In this document: positions 16,266 through 25,757 of the stretch, piece by piece
Layout: the number at the start of each line of letters is the position of its first letter
How positions within the stretch are numbered: the first letter of the stretch is position 1
NCBI GenBank assembly: GCA_934393265.1
Contig: CAKRQL010000026.1
Coordinates: 1 to 45,562, forward strand
DNA: 45,562 nt
Source: an uncultured Eubacteriales bacterium
GTDB lineage: Bacteria; Bacillota; Clostridia; Oscillospirales; CAG-272
Reading direction: 5' to 3'
Notes under the pieces: model-generated
Told to the model about the DNA's origin: nothing
What the model saw: only the letters and a program-made list of their open reading frames with translations
The model's database searches: none
Program-made: the position numbers and the translations under genes

Positions 16266-17579
16266 ATGCCGGTCTACAATAAGAAAAATGTAGAGGATAT
16301 TGACGTCGCCGGTAAGACGGTTCTCGTCAGATGTGACTTCAACGTCCCAATGAAGGACGGAGTTATAACCTCAGACAAGAGAATTGTGGAGGCTCTTCCC
16401 ACCGTGAAGTATCTTCTCGGCAAGGGCGCGAGAGTTATCCTCTGCTCCCATATGGGTAAGCCCCATAACATCCTTACCGAGGGCTTCGGTCTGACGAAAA
16501 AGGAGAAGAAGGCTGTCGAGGCTCTGCCCGCAGAGGAGCAGGCTGCCGCAAAGGCAGAGTACCTGAAAAAGGCTCTGAACGATAAGAAGAAGCTGACGCT
16601 TCGTCCCGTGTGCGACAGAATAAACGAGCTCCTCGGAGAGAAGAAGGTCACGTTCGCCGAGGATGTCGTGGGAGAGGACGCAAAGGCAAAGATAGCAGCT
16701 ATGAAGCCCGGAGAGGCTGTCCTCCTTGAGAACACGAGATTTGAGGCGGGCGAGGAGAAGAACGACCCCGAGCTTGCAAAGAAGCTTGCGTCCTTCGCCG
16801 ATATATTCGTGAATGACGCTTTCGGCGCTGCCCACCGTGCCCATGCGTCGACCGCCGGAGTAGCCGCCTATATCCCCGCCGTATGCGGTTACCTTATTGA
16901 AAAGGAAATAACCGTAATGGGTAAGGCTCTGTCCGATCCCGCCCGCCCGTTCGTCGCTATCCTCGGCGGCGCAAAGGTTGCGGATAAGCTCAATGTTATA
17001 GATAACCTTCTTGCAAAGGTTGATACCCTTATAATCGGCGGCGGAATGTCCTTTACCTTTGCGGCTGCAAAGGGGCTCTGCGTAGGAAAGTCGCTGCTTG
17101 ACGAGTCCAAGATAGACTACTGCCGCGAGATGATGGCAAAGGCAGAGAAGAACGGCGTAAAGCTTCTTCTCCCCGTTGACACCGCCGTTGCTGAGAATTT
17201 CCCCGACCCGATTGACGGTCCCGTCGATGTGAAGTATGTCGATGTAGACAAGATTCCCGCGGATATGGAGGGGCTTGATATAGGACCCAAGACTGCGAAG
17301 ATGTTTGCGGACGCTGTCCTCTCGGCAAAGACCGTTGTCTGGAACGGACCTATGGGAGTGTTTGAGAACCCGACTCTTGCAAAGGGAACGATAGCCGTTG
17401 CACAGGCGCTCGCCGACAGCGATGCAATAACCATCGTCGGCGGCGGAGATTCTGCCGCGGCGTGTGAGCAGCTCGGCTTTGCCTCGAAGATTACCCATAT
17501 ATCCACCGGCGGCGGCGCGTCGCTCGAGTTCCTTGAGGGTAAGGACCTGCCCGGCATTTCCTGCCTGCTTGACAAATAA
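16266..17579 (+). CDS. pgk: phosphoglycerate kinase with an insertion
   Basis: 437 residues against ~390-400 for most bacterial enzymes. Signature blocks: RCDFNVPMKDG, EEKNDPELAKKLASFADIFVNDAFGAAHRAHAST, the hinge/nucleotide region GGAKVADKL, the VVWNGPMGVFE loop and the C-terminal GGGDSAAA and STGGGASLEFLEG. It transfers phosphate from 1,3-bisphosphoglycerate to ADP in glycolysis. The extra length comes from a Lys/Ala/Glu-rich, probably helical insert at ~68-109, after the SHMGKP loop of the N-terminal domain; the rest aligns without gaps by eye. The ribosome site is AAAGGAGAAA. tpiA follows 81 bp downstream with no terminator between, so they form an operon. Confidence 0.95.
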   Translation: MPVYNKKNVEDIDVAGKTVLVRCDFNVPMKDGVITSDKRIVEALPTVKYLLGKGARVILCSHMGKPHNILTEGFGLTKKEKKAVEALPAEEQAAAKAEYLKKALNDKKKLTLRPVCDRINELLGEKKVTFAEDVVGEDAKAKIAAMKPGEAVLLENTRFEAGEEKNDPELAKKLASFADIFVNDAFGAAHRAHASTAGVAAYIPAVCGYLIEKEITVMGKALSDPARPFVAILGGAKVADKLNVIDNLLAKVDTLIIGGGMSFTFAAAKGLCVGKSLLDESKIDYCREMMAKAEKNGVKLLLPVDTAVAENFPDPIDGPVDVKYVDVDKIPADMEGLDIGPKTAKMFADAVLSAKTVVWNGPMGVFENPTLAKGTIAVAQALADSDAITIVGGGDSAAACEQLGFASKITHISTGGGASLEFLEGKDLPGISCLLDK

Positions 17580-17660
17580 TTGATAGGTGCCGGGGGCTGC
17601 TTTTTGATACACGCCCCCGGACATTTAATGCATAAACTGACTTGAAAGAAGGATTAAACG

Positions 17661-18416
17661 ATGAGAAGAACGGTAATAGCCGGAAACTGGAAGATGAACA
17701 TGACCCCCTCGGAGACCTCCGCATTTATAAAGGAGCTCGCCCCGATGGTATGCGGCATGGATAAATGCGATATAGTCCTCTGCGTGCCCTATGTCGATAT
17801 AGCGGCTGCTGTGACGGCGGCAAAGGGAACGAATATTCACATCGGCGCTGAGAACGTACACTATAAGGAGTCCGGTGCTTATACCGGTGAGGTCTCCTGT
17901 AAGATGCTCCGCGAGATAGGCACCGAGTACGTTATAATAGGGCACTCGGAGCGCAGACAGTATTTCGCAGAGACCGACGAGACGGTAAATCTCCGCACAA
18001 GGGCGGCGCTCGCCGCCGGCTTCAAGGTGATCCTCTGCCTCGGTGAGGTAAAGGAGCAGAGACTTGCGGGTATCACAAACGAGGTTGTCGCAATGCAGAC
18101 GAAGCTTGACCTCGCGGGCGTCAGTGCCGAGGAGCTTAAAAATGTAATAATCGCCTATGAGCCCGTCTGGGCTATCGGCACCGGTCTCACCGCGACGCCG
18201 GAGCAGGCAGACGAGACCTGCGGCGTTATCCGCGATACCGTAAAGGCACTTTACGGCGAAGAGGCAGGCGAGAATATCACAATTCAGTACGGCGGCTCGA
18301 TGAACGACGGCAACTGTGCAGAGCTCCTTGCGAAGAAGAATGTAGACGGCGGTCTTATCGGCGGCGCATCGCTGAAAGCCGATAAATTCACCGTTATCGT
18401 AAAGGCGGCAAACTGA
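17661..18416 (+). CDS. tpiA: triosephosphate isomerase
   Basis: 251 residues, the normal length. Active-site motifs are all present: GNWKMN (substrate-binding Asn and Lys), GHSERRQYF (electrophile His), AYEPVWAIGTG (catalytic Glu) and the C-terminal YGGSMND and GGLIGGASL phosphate-gripping loops. It interconverts dihydroxyacetone phosphate and glyceraldehyde 3-phosphate. It lies directly after pgk on the same transcript, with AAAGAAGGA before the ATG. A strong terminator follows. Confidence 0.97.
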   Translation: MRRTVIAGNWKMNMTPSETSAFIKELAPMVCGMDKCDIVLCVPYVDIAAAVTAAKGTNIHIGAENVHYKESGAYTGEVSCKMLREIGTEYVIIGHSERRQYFAETDETVNLRTRAALAAGFKVILCLGEVKEQRLAGITNEVVAMQTKLDLAGVSAEELKNVIIAYEPVWAIGTGLTATPEQADETCGVIRDTVKALYGEEAGENITIQYGGSMNDGNCAELLAKKNVDGGLIGGASLKADKFTVIVKAAN

Positions 18417-18470
18417 TCGGGGCTGAAACCGGCAAACAAAATCCGCAAAATAACGACTGACAAAACGAGA

Positions 18471-18513
18471 GCACCGCGATAGGGAATACACATCTTTACC
18501 GCGGTGCTTTTTT
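18471..18513 (+). terminator. pgk-tpiA terminator
   Basis: GCACCGCG (18471-18478) pairs with CGCGGTGC (18500-18507), then TTTTTT. It lies just upstream of the fucosidase start. Confidence 0.75.
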
Positions 18514-18533
18514 ACAAGGGAAAGGATAAAACG

Positions 18534-19739
18534 ATGTACGAATACATAGAAAATTTCCGCGAGCTTGGGTTTGGCATGTTCGTCCACTTCGGACTTTTCA
18601 GCACCTACGGGCACGGCGAATGGTATTTTGATCAGGCTAGCCGGTATAATGGCTTGAAAATGGAGGAGTACGCCCGCGCAAAGGACAACTTCCGTGTAAA
18701 GGATGGGTGGGCGCGCTCGCTTGTCCGCGCCGCAAAATCCGCGGGATGCAGATACATAACACTGACTACAAGGCATCATGAGGGCTTCTCGCTCTATGAC
18801 ACAAAGGGGCTTTCGGATTTTGATGCGCTCCATTCACCGACCGGGCGCGACCTTATAAGAGAGTTTGTAGACGCCTGTCGTGAGGGCGGTATAGTGCCGT
18901 TCTTCTACCATACGCTGATAGACTGGCATCACCCGGATTTCAAGGACAATTTCCCGAAATATATTGACTACCTCGTTTCGAGTGTGGAGCTTCTCTGTAA
19001 GAATTACGGCAAAATAGGCGGTCTCTGGTTTGACGGAGTGTGGGATAACCCGGAGGCAGACTGGCAGCTTGACCGTCTCTATTCCATGATAAGAAAATAT
19101 CAGCCCGAGGCTATGATAATAAACAATACCGGCACTAATTCTCTCGGCGTCGCCGGTCACCGCGAGGTGGATGCCGTCACGTTTGAGCGCGGAAAGCCGT
19201 TCAGCCCGCCGGAAAACGGAGATAAGGTCATTGCGGGCGAGATGTGCGAGGTGCTGAACGACCATTGGGGCTACGCCGCCGACGATATAAACTATAAGCC
19301 GCTCGCAGGACTTATAGAGGAGCTTGTGGATTGCAGGGCATGCGGCTGTAACTTCCTTCTGAATATCGGACCGCGCGGGGACGGCAGCGTCTCGCCGATA
19401 GATTCGGCATACCTCTCCGAGATAGGCAGATGGGTCAAGGCAAATAAGAAATTCATCTATTCCGCCCGCCCGTACACCGGCGCAAGGGCAGACGGCGCAT
19501 ACCTTCTTACCGACGGTAAGAATATATATGCGGCTATCCCCGGCGTCCCCATGCGGACGGATATAGGCGCAGAAAATTATTCGGAGGAGCACCCGGTGAC
19601 CTTCTCCCGCCGTATAACCTCCGCGCGCTGGCTCGACAGTGGGGAGCGCGCGACCTTCTCCGGCAATGTCCTGACCCCGGCGACCTTCCCCTATGGGACG
19701 AGCCTTACTATGCGCGTCGCAAAGGTAAAGCTCAAATAA
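18534..19739 (+). CDS. GH29-type alpha-L-fucosidase, cytoplasmic
   Basis: 401 residues from the ATG at 18534, chosen because AAAGGA precedes it; a start at 18504 would lie inside the terminator stem. The GH29 catalytic barrel is clear: GMFVHFGLFSTYGHGEWYF, ITLTTRHHEGFSLYDT (a variant of the family KHHDGF), and KIGGLWFDGVWDN, in which Asp167 is the expected nucleophile. A short C-terminal beta region follows (NIGPRGDGSVSP, then ~70 residues). There is no signal peptide, so it would act on imported fucosyl oligosaccharides. The acid/base residue cannot be assigned by eye. No clear promoter is visible; it may depend on read-through from tpiA. The next gene is a sugar-type ABC ATPase. Confidence 0.85.
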   Translation: MYEYIENFRELGFGMFVHFGLFSTYGHGEWYFDQASRYNGLKMEEYARAKDNFRVKDGWARSLVRAAKSAGCRYITLTTRHHEGFSLYDTKGLSDFDALHSPTGRDLIREFVDACREGGIVPFFYHTLIDWHHPDFKDNFPKYIDYLVSSVELLCKNYGKIGGLWFDGVWDNPEADWQLDRLYSMIRKYQPEAMIINNTGTNSLGVAGHREVDAVTFERGKPFSPPENGDKVIAGEMCEVLNDHWGYAADDINYKPLAGLIEELVDCRACGCNFLLNIGPRGDGSVSPIDSAYLSEIGRWVKANKKFIYSARPYTGARADGAYLLTDGKNIYAAIPGVPMRTDIGAENYSEEHPVTFSRRITSARWLDSGERATFSGNVLTPATFPYGTSLTMRVAKVKLK

Positions 19740-19850
19740 TTCTAATAAATTAGAAAAACGCTTTTGCAACGGGACTATGTATACAAAATCCGGCATGCGG
19801 ATTTGTTCGGTTTTCACAAAAAACGAGCCGAAAAACCGTTAAATAGCCCC

Positions 19851-19880
19851 TTGCATCTACCTTTCCGCGTGTGGTAGAAT
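19851..19880 (+). promoter_or_regulatory. promoter of sugar ABC ATPase gene
   Basis: TTGCAT (19851-19856), 18 bp, TAGAAT (19875-19880). Confidence 0.5.
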
Positions 19881-19915
19881 AATACCGTAAAAATAAAAAA
19901 CATAAGGAGTTAAAC

Positions 19916-21049
<1,134 letters not shown>

Positions 21050-21064
21050 AATTCCGGGCGCGGG

Positions 21065-21201
21065 ATATCCGGTAAGATATTATCGCCGACCGCGGGGACT
21101 TGCCGTATGAAGGCTTTGCCTATCCGGTAAGACCGGAGAAATGATATTTCTCCTATTGCCGACTGTGTGGCTCATCGTATGTGTATACGATTATCGCCGC
21201 A
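21065..21201 (+). repeat. array of three hairpins, each followed by TAT(C/T)GCCG
   Basis: Module 1: ATATC/GATAT stem, then TATCGCCGAC (21065-21090). Module 2: GGAGAAA/TTTCTCC stem, then TATTGCCGAC (21135-21163). Module 3: ATCGTAT/ATACGAT stem, then TATCGCCGCA (21174-21201). The stems differ in sequence but the tail is constant. It occupies the 3' untranslated region of the ABC ATPase gene and is not explained by any gene. Confidence 0.55.
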
Positions 21202-21241
21202 CATTCGACAATTCTTCCTCGAATATGCCTCGCCTACGATA

Positions 21242-21287
21242 GAAAAACTGCCCCGTGCGCGGAAGTGCACACGGAGCAGTTTTTTTA
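21242..21287. terminator. bidirectional terminator between ABC ATPase and anti-sigma genes
   Basis: CTGCCCCGTGCGC (21248-21260) pairs with GTGCACACGGAGCAG (21265-21279), with a small mismatch. T-runs lie on both sides (plus TTTTTTTATTTT; minus TTTTTC). Confidence 0.8.
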
Positions 21288-21294
21288 TTTTCTT

Positions 21295-22059
21295 TTATCT
21301 TGACAAAAATTCCTTTTCGAGCAACTCGCCTATATCCGGCTCTCCCGCTACCCGCACCTGCGCGAGGCAGAGCGTGCCGCCGCGCCTTATCTTTATGCGG
21401 AAAAGTGATGCGCCGTCTTTGCGTTCGACAGTGTACGAGATGGGAACACCGTTATAGCGCAGTGTGTCGCCCCCGCCCACATAATCGGTATATTCTCTGA
21501 CGCGGCAGTGTCCGTCAATATATGAAATATTCATTGAAATCTCCCGCTCGTCGGTGCCGTCAAGAATTATCCGATAGCCGACGACCTTGCCGCCGAGTTT
21601 TATGCGTTCAAGATACGCCTCCGTGTTTTTTAGTCTCGGGAGCAGTACTGAGAGCGTTGCGGCGGCTTTCTCTCCGTCCTCTCCTATGAGAGAGGAGAGT
21701 TGACCGGAGGATATGAAATCGGAGGAAGCATAATCATAGCTTTTGTCTGTCAGAACTATGGGTGCCGAATATTCAAGGCTTTCGGCGGATATATTCGGGA
21801 GTACGGTAACAATGTATATAACTGCGGAGAAGATTATAAAGAATGCAAGACATATTCCCGCCGCGACCCGTCGCGCACCGTATATTCCGGCGGTGGGGAT
21901 TTTTGCGCCGTTGTCATCGGCTCCGGTTGCGGTTTTCCGGCTTATATTCTCTTTGTATTTTGCGAGGTCGCGCTCCGCGTCGGACATGACGCCGCTACGC
22001 ACCCTCGCATAATCCGCCATTATGACGTCAATATTTTCGTCTCTGTTTTTATTTTTCAT
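21295..22059 (-). CDS. probable membrane anti-sigma factor
   Basis: 254 residues, not recognised as a named family. One TM segment (~65-88, LAFFIIFSAVIYIVTVL) divides a basic/acidic cytoplasmic N-terminus from a ~165-residue extracellular domain. The start overlaps the end of an ECF-type sigma gene by 11 bp, which is the standard arrangement of a sigma factor with its anti-sigma factor. No ZAS zinc motif (HxxxCxxC) is visible, so binding must use another fold. Inference: it holds the sigma factor at the membrane and releases it when the outer domain senses a signal. The function is inferred from context only. Confidence 0.55.
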   Translation of the reverse strand: MKNKNRDENIDVIMADYARVRSGVMSDAERDLAKYKENISRKTATGADDNGAKIPTAGIYGARRVAAGICLAFFIIFSAVIYIVTVLPNISAESLEYSAPIVLTDKSYDYASSDFISSGQLSSLIGEDGEKAAATLSVLLPRLKNTEAYLERIKLGGKVVGYRIILDGTDEREISMNISYIDGHCRVREYTDYVGGGDTLRYNGVPISYTVERKDGASLFRIKIRRGGTLCLAQVRVAGEPDIGELLEKEFLSR

Positions 22060-22597
22060 GACAGAGCTCCTTTCGCAGCTTTTCGAGCGCGCGATCTTTT
22101 AACCTCTGTACCGTGGATTTTGTGAGATTCATTTCGCGCGCAATCTCGCGGACTGTAAGTCCTCCAAAATAAGTCGACTGAATTATTATCCTTTCCTCCT
22201 CGGAAAGTCTGTGCATGGCGTCGTCTATAATAAGATACCTCTCGGTTTCCCGCTCTCCTCCGTCCGGCAGCCCGCAGAGCAGAGAATAGTCGACATATGT
22301 AATGTGCGCTTCCCGCGCTGTGCTCCGGCGGTATTCGTCTATTGCCCGCCTCGTCGCCACCTTCGTGAGGTATGAGCGTGCATTTTTTGAGAAGCGGTAG
22401 CCTGCGGCAATTTTCTCAATATCAGCCCAGAAATCCTGTACATATGCGTCGGCACTCTGTTTGTCATGCAGATATTTCAGTCCCGTGTGGCGGAGCACCG
22501 TGTTGAAGAGAAGATACAGATCACCGACCGCCGTGCCGTCGCCTCCCCTGATCCTGCGGAGGAGTGTGTCTTCCGTCTGTTCATTTTTGCCTGTCAT
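22049..22597 (-). CDS. ECF-type RNA polymerase sigma factor
   Basis: 182 residues from the ATG at 22597, chosen because GGGGAGGATTTT precedes it; a GTG at 22651 is possible but has no clear ribosome site. Sigma region 2 is seen at ADAYVQDFWADIEKIAAGYRFSKNARSYLTKVATRRAIDEYRR, and region 4 at LSEEERIIIQSTYFGGLTVREIAREMNLTKSTVQRLKDRALEKLRKEL. It should redirect RNA polymerase to a small regulon. Its stop overlaps the start of the membrane anti-sigma candidate. A lipoprotein gene ends about 50 bp upstream on the same strand and may be part of the unit. Confidence 0.85.
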   Translation of the reverse strand: MTGKNEQTEDTLLRRIRGGDGTAVGDLYLLFNTVLRHTGLKYLHDKQSADAYVQDFWADIEKIAAGYRFSKNARSYLTKVATRRAIDEYRRSTAREAHITYVDYSLLCGLPDGGERETERYLIIDDAMHRLSEEERIIIQSTYFGGLTVREIAREMNLTKSTVQRLKDRALEKLRKELCHEK

Positions 22598-22647
22598 AAA
22601 ATCCTCCCCGCAGTCTTTCTCGCGCCTCCGCGCTTTCTTTAATTCTA

Positions 22648-23319
22648 TCACATATCCCGCCGCGACGCAATCTTTTTCTGATGTATATATGAGTCGAGTG
22701 CGCTGTAATTTATACTTTCAAAGCACCAGCCTTCAATACTTGCGGCGGTCGTGTCGTAATAGCTGTCATAGCAGTAGTCGTAGGCGCGAGAAATGGAAAT
22801 AGTGACTTCCAGAATGTCATCTCTCGTTTCAATAAGCTCGACTGCATCTATCGCGGCTTTTTTGGTATCGGTATTTAAGTATAAATCACCGCGATAATGG
22901 TATGACAGTAATTTTTCTTTGATTTTCGAGTTGTCCGGGTCGGCTTTCAGTTGCTCGGAAAGTTGCTTTGCCTCGGATGTCGTCTGGTAGTGCGTTAATT
23001 TTTTGAATACCGATCCGGGGAGAATATCGGAAAAGTAATCCTCGGGATATTCTTTGAATTTCAGGCTTTCGTCGTTCGTGAAAGTTATATCTAAAGCTGT
23101 GTAGATATATTTTTTGTAACTGGACTCTTCGCAACGATCCTCGAGCCTGTAGTATTTGCTCCAAAGTTCTTTTTTTTCTTTGTTGCTCTCGCCAACCGTA
23201 ACCTCTTCTATGGAGTTTGACCGCTCTTCGGATGTAACTCTCCTTGCGCAGGCTGAATAATTCAGCGTAAGAATTATTACGAGCAGAATTGAAATAAGGG
23301 GTAGTAGTCGCTTTTTCAT
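22648..23319 (-). CDS. unknown lipoprotein next to the sigma/anti-sigma pair
   Basis: 223 residues. The N-terminus MKKRLLPLISILLVIILTLNYSAC looks like a lipoprotein signal, although the lipobox YSAC is imperfect. The mature part is hydrophilic, rich in Lys, Glu, Tyr and Ser, and probably mostly helical. I recognise no family. Base use is more AT-rich than that of the neighbours. Its stop codon abuts a possible GTG start of the sigma gene, which points to shared transcription. It may be a sensor, target or passenger of the sigma system; this is inference only. Confidence 0.6.
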   Translation of the reverse strand: MKKRLLPLISILLVIILTLNYSACARRVTSEERSNSIEEVTVGESNKEKKELWSKYYRLEDRCEESSYKKYIYTALDITFTNDESLKFKEYPEDYFSDILPGSVFKKLTHYQTTSEAKQLSEQLKADPDNSKIKEKLLSYHYRGDLYLNTDTKKAAIDAVELIETRDDILEVTISISRAYDYCYDSYYDTTAASIEGWCFESINYSALDSYIHQKKIASRRDM

Positions 23320-23501
23320 TTTGATTTTTCTCCTCTGTCTTTAATTTCCGGTTTTTCCGGTTCACCTATAATAACGAAACAGCGGGCGCACTTGTCCCGG
23401 AAAAAACCAAAAAAACAAAGAAACCGAAAAAACGGACATTATCGCAAAGCTAAAAAAGCGCGCCCATATTGGTTGATGGCTTGCTCCCGCCGTGAAAAAG
23501 C

Positions 23502-23545
23502 AACAAAAAGCCCGCACCCGTGTATCATTTTCCGCGGGTGCGGGC
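23502..23545 (-). terminator. pot operon terminator
   Basis: GCCCGCACCCG pairs perfectly with CGGGTGCGGGC; on the minus strand TTTTTGTTG follows. The loop TGTATCATTTTCCG is shared in part with the terminator at 33759-33811. Confidence 0.85.
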
Positions 23546-23613
23546 AGCTTATTTGGTTTTACTGTCAAAGCAAGGCTTTCGGAGCCTTATTTGCCCGGAG
23601 CTGTTTTGTGGCT

Positions 23614-24948
23614 TTATTTGTTCCCGGAGCCCTTTGCCTCTTCCTTGCGCCGCTTTGCTATCTCGCGGTCGCGGAGCCTGTACTCGCGGGAGCGTGCCTT
23701 TCTTATATAGATGATATATGAGGCATATCCGATAACGCCGACAACAATCAGGGCGGCGGTGATTCTGACCCACGGCTCAATTGAGCTCTCGGTTTTGAGC
23801 CCCTCCCAAAGGGAGTTTACAAGCTCCTGCGTCTCGTCGTCAAACGAGTGGAAGAACGGGTCAAAGCCGCACTGCTCTTCAATATCCGCGGCAGACTGAC
23901 CGTAGAGTATCGCATACTCCTCCTCGCCCCAGCCCTCGTAATCCTCGTCATCGAAACGGGAGGGGTCATAGTAGTCGGAGCTCGCCTTTACAGCCTTGTT
24001 CGGCGAGGCGTAGCCTATATACAGCGCGTTTGCCACCGCCGGCTCCTCGGAGAGCATAAAGTTTATATACTCGTTAGCGAGCTCGACGTTCTTTGCGCAC
24101 TTAGGTATGCACATAGCGTCGATAAACACATTCGTGCCCTCTTTGGGATAGTAGAATGCGAGCGCGTCGTTCTGCTCCACCATCGTGAGATAGTCGCCTG
24201 CATAGTAGGTGCCTATCGCCGCAGAGCCGGACTGCATCTTGTTGAATATCTCGTCCGAAACGTAAGCCTGAATAAGATGCTTCTGCTCGGAGAGTATTTT
24301 CTGTGCTTCCTTCCAGACGGCGGGGTCCTTTGAGTTGACGTCGAGATGCTTATAGTACATCGCGGTGCCGAAGCCGTCGCGCGGGTTGTTGAACTGAAGT
24401 ATCTTTCCGCGGTACTTCTCATTCCAGAGGAGAGACCAGCTCTCGTCCGCGACATCCTCCGGGTCAACCATCGTGGTATTGTAGATAATCCCGACCATGC
24501 CGTAGGTGTAGGGAATGGAGTAGGCGTTTTCGGGGTCGTAATAGCGGTTTTTGTAATCCTCCTCGATGTTCTCAAAGTTCGGTATGAGATCGAAATTCAG
24601 AGGCAGGAGGAGATCCTCGGCTATCATTTTCTGTATCATGTAGTCGGAGGGGATTATTACATCGTATGAGCCCGCGCCGCTCGAAATCTTCGCATACATG
24701 TCCTCGTTTGTCGCATAGGTCGTGTAATTGACGCGGACGCGACGCCCGGTTTTCGCATAGTAGTAGGCTTCAAACTCGGCGTTCGTGTCATAAGAGCCGA
24801 GCGAGCCGTCGGAGATGTATTCGCCCCAGTTGTAGACGTTGAGCGTGAGCTCCCCGGTGAAGTCCTCGCCGTCGTCCGCACAGGATATGAGAGCTATGGG
24901 CGAGACGGCAACTATAATAAGCAGTAAAAGAGAGATTATTCTTTTCAT
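23614..24948 (-). CDS. potD: polyamine ABC transporter substrate-binding protein with C-terminal TM anchor
   Basis: 444 residues against ~340-360 for usual PotD. The N-terminal signal ends in LISC (Cys23), a good lipobox. The binding fold shows LNVYNWGEYISDGSLGSYD, NYTTYATNEDMYAKI, YDVIIPSDYMIQKMI, IPYTYGMVGIIYN and a GSAAIGTYYAGDYL block, all typical of spermidine/putrescine receptors. Unusually, the C-terminus adds a TM helix (ITAALIVVGVIGYASYIIYI) and a ~30-residue very basic tail, so the protein is probably held at both ends. It overlaps potC by an ATGA. It captures polyamines outside the membrane and delivers them to PotBC. Confidence 0.9.
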   Translation of the reverse strand: MKRIISLLLLIIVAVSPIALISCADDGEDFTGELTLNVYNWGEYISDGSLGSYDTNAEFEAYYYAKTGRRVRVNYTTYATNEDMYAKISSGAGSYDVIIPSDYMIQKMIAEDLLLPLNFDLIPNFENIEEDYKNRYYDPENAYSIPYTYGMVGIIYNTTMVDPEDVADESWSLLWNEKYRGKILQFNNPRDGFGTAMYYKHLDVNSKDPAVWKEAQKILSEQKHLIQAYVSDEIFNKMQSGSAAIGTYYAGDYLTMVEQNDALAFYYPKEGTNVFIDAMCIPKCAKNVELANEYINFMLSEEPAVANALYIGYASPNKAVKASSDYYDPSRFDDEDYEGWGEEEYAILYGQSAADIEEQCGFDPFFHSFDDETQELVNSLWEGLKTESSIEPWVRITAALIVVGVIGYASYIIYIRKARSREYRLRDREIAKRRKEEAKGSGNK

Positions 24949-25757
24949 TTTGCCTTTACCGCCTTTCTTCTCTCCGCCTTTCCGGAACGGATATTATAGA
25001 CAACAAGGAGCAGGAATATGACGGTTATTATAAGCGTCGAGAGAGCGTACATATCCGGCGTGACCTTTTTCTTTGTCATCGAGTAGATAAGGAGCGGGAG
25101 CGTCTGGAAGTTCGATGAGCCGACAAAATAGGAGATAACGAAATCGTCAAGCGAGAGGGTAAACGCCATTATCATTCCGGTAAGCACCCCGGGCATTATG
25201 TTCGGCAACTCCACACGGAAGAAAGACTGCAGGGGTGTGCAGCCGAGGTCCATTGCCGCCTCGGTCAGTGAGTTTCCGAGCGAGTTTACACGCGGGAGCA
25301 CCGAGAGTATAACGTAGGGGAGCGAGAAGGTCGTGTGCGCTATCAGCATGGCAGGGAAGCCTATGCTGTCGTATTCGATACTCAGCAGCCCCGCAACCGC
25401 GACGAAGAAGAGCATCATCGACATACCGGTGACAATATCCGGGTTCATCATCGGTATGTTTGTAACCGATGTGACCGCCCGCTTCATGAATTTTGAGCGC
25501 ATGCGGTAGATTCCCGCCGCCGCCGCAGTCCCGATAACCGTCGCGAGGACGGAGGACGAGAGCGCGAGTATCAGCGTGTTGCGCAGCGCGACGAACGTGT
25601 CGGGAGACGAGAACAGCTCCTTATACCACCGGAGGCTGAAGCCTGTGAAAACAGCAGTGCTGTTCTCCGCATTGAACGAGAAGAAAATGAGGGTAAGTAT
25701 CGGAATGTAGAGTATTCCGAATATAAGGATAAGGTAAAATCTTCTGAATATCTTCAT
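24945..25757 (-). CDS. potC: polyamine ABC transporter permease PotC
   Basis: 270 residues, six TM segments. The first helix region PILTLIFFSFNAENS and the EAA loop (EAAMDLGCTPLQSFFRVELPNIMPG) identify the PotC-type permease. With PotB it forms the membrane channel through which PotA-driven ATP hydrolysis imports spermidine or putrescine. The start overlaps the potB stop and its own stop overlaps potD, both by 4 nt (ATGA), so translation is coupled through the operon. The GGAGG ribosome site lies inside the end of potB. Confidence 0.92.
   Translation of the reverse strand: MKIFRRFYLILIFGILYIPILTLIFFSFNAENSTAVFTGFSLRWYKELFSSPDTFVALRNTLILALSSSVLATVIGTAAAAGIYRMRSKFMKRAVTSVTNIPMMNPDIVTGMSMMLFFVAVAGLLSIEYDSIGFPAMLIAHTTFSLPYVILSVLPRVNSLGNSLTEAAMDLGCTPLQSFFRVELPNIMPGVLTGMIMAFTLSLDDFVISYFVGSSNFQTLPLLIYSMTKKKVTPDMYALSTLIITVIFLLLVVYNIRSGKAERRKAVKAK

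Noticed and set aside
16371..17624. 417-residue open frame opposite pgk
   Set aside because: It is the reverse shadow of a clear pgk gene; its composition is unlike a protein and it has no homology features.
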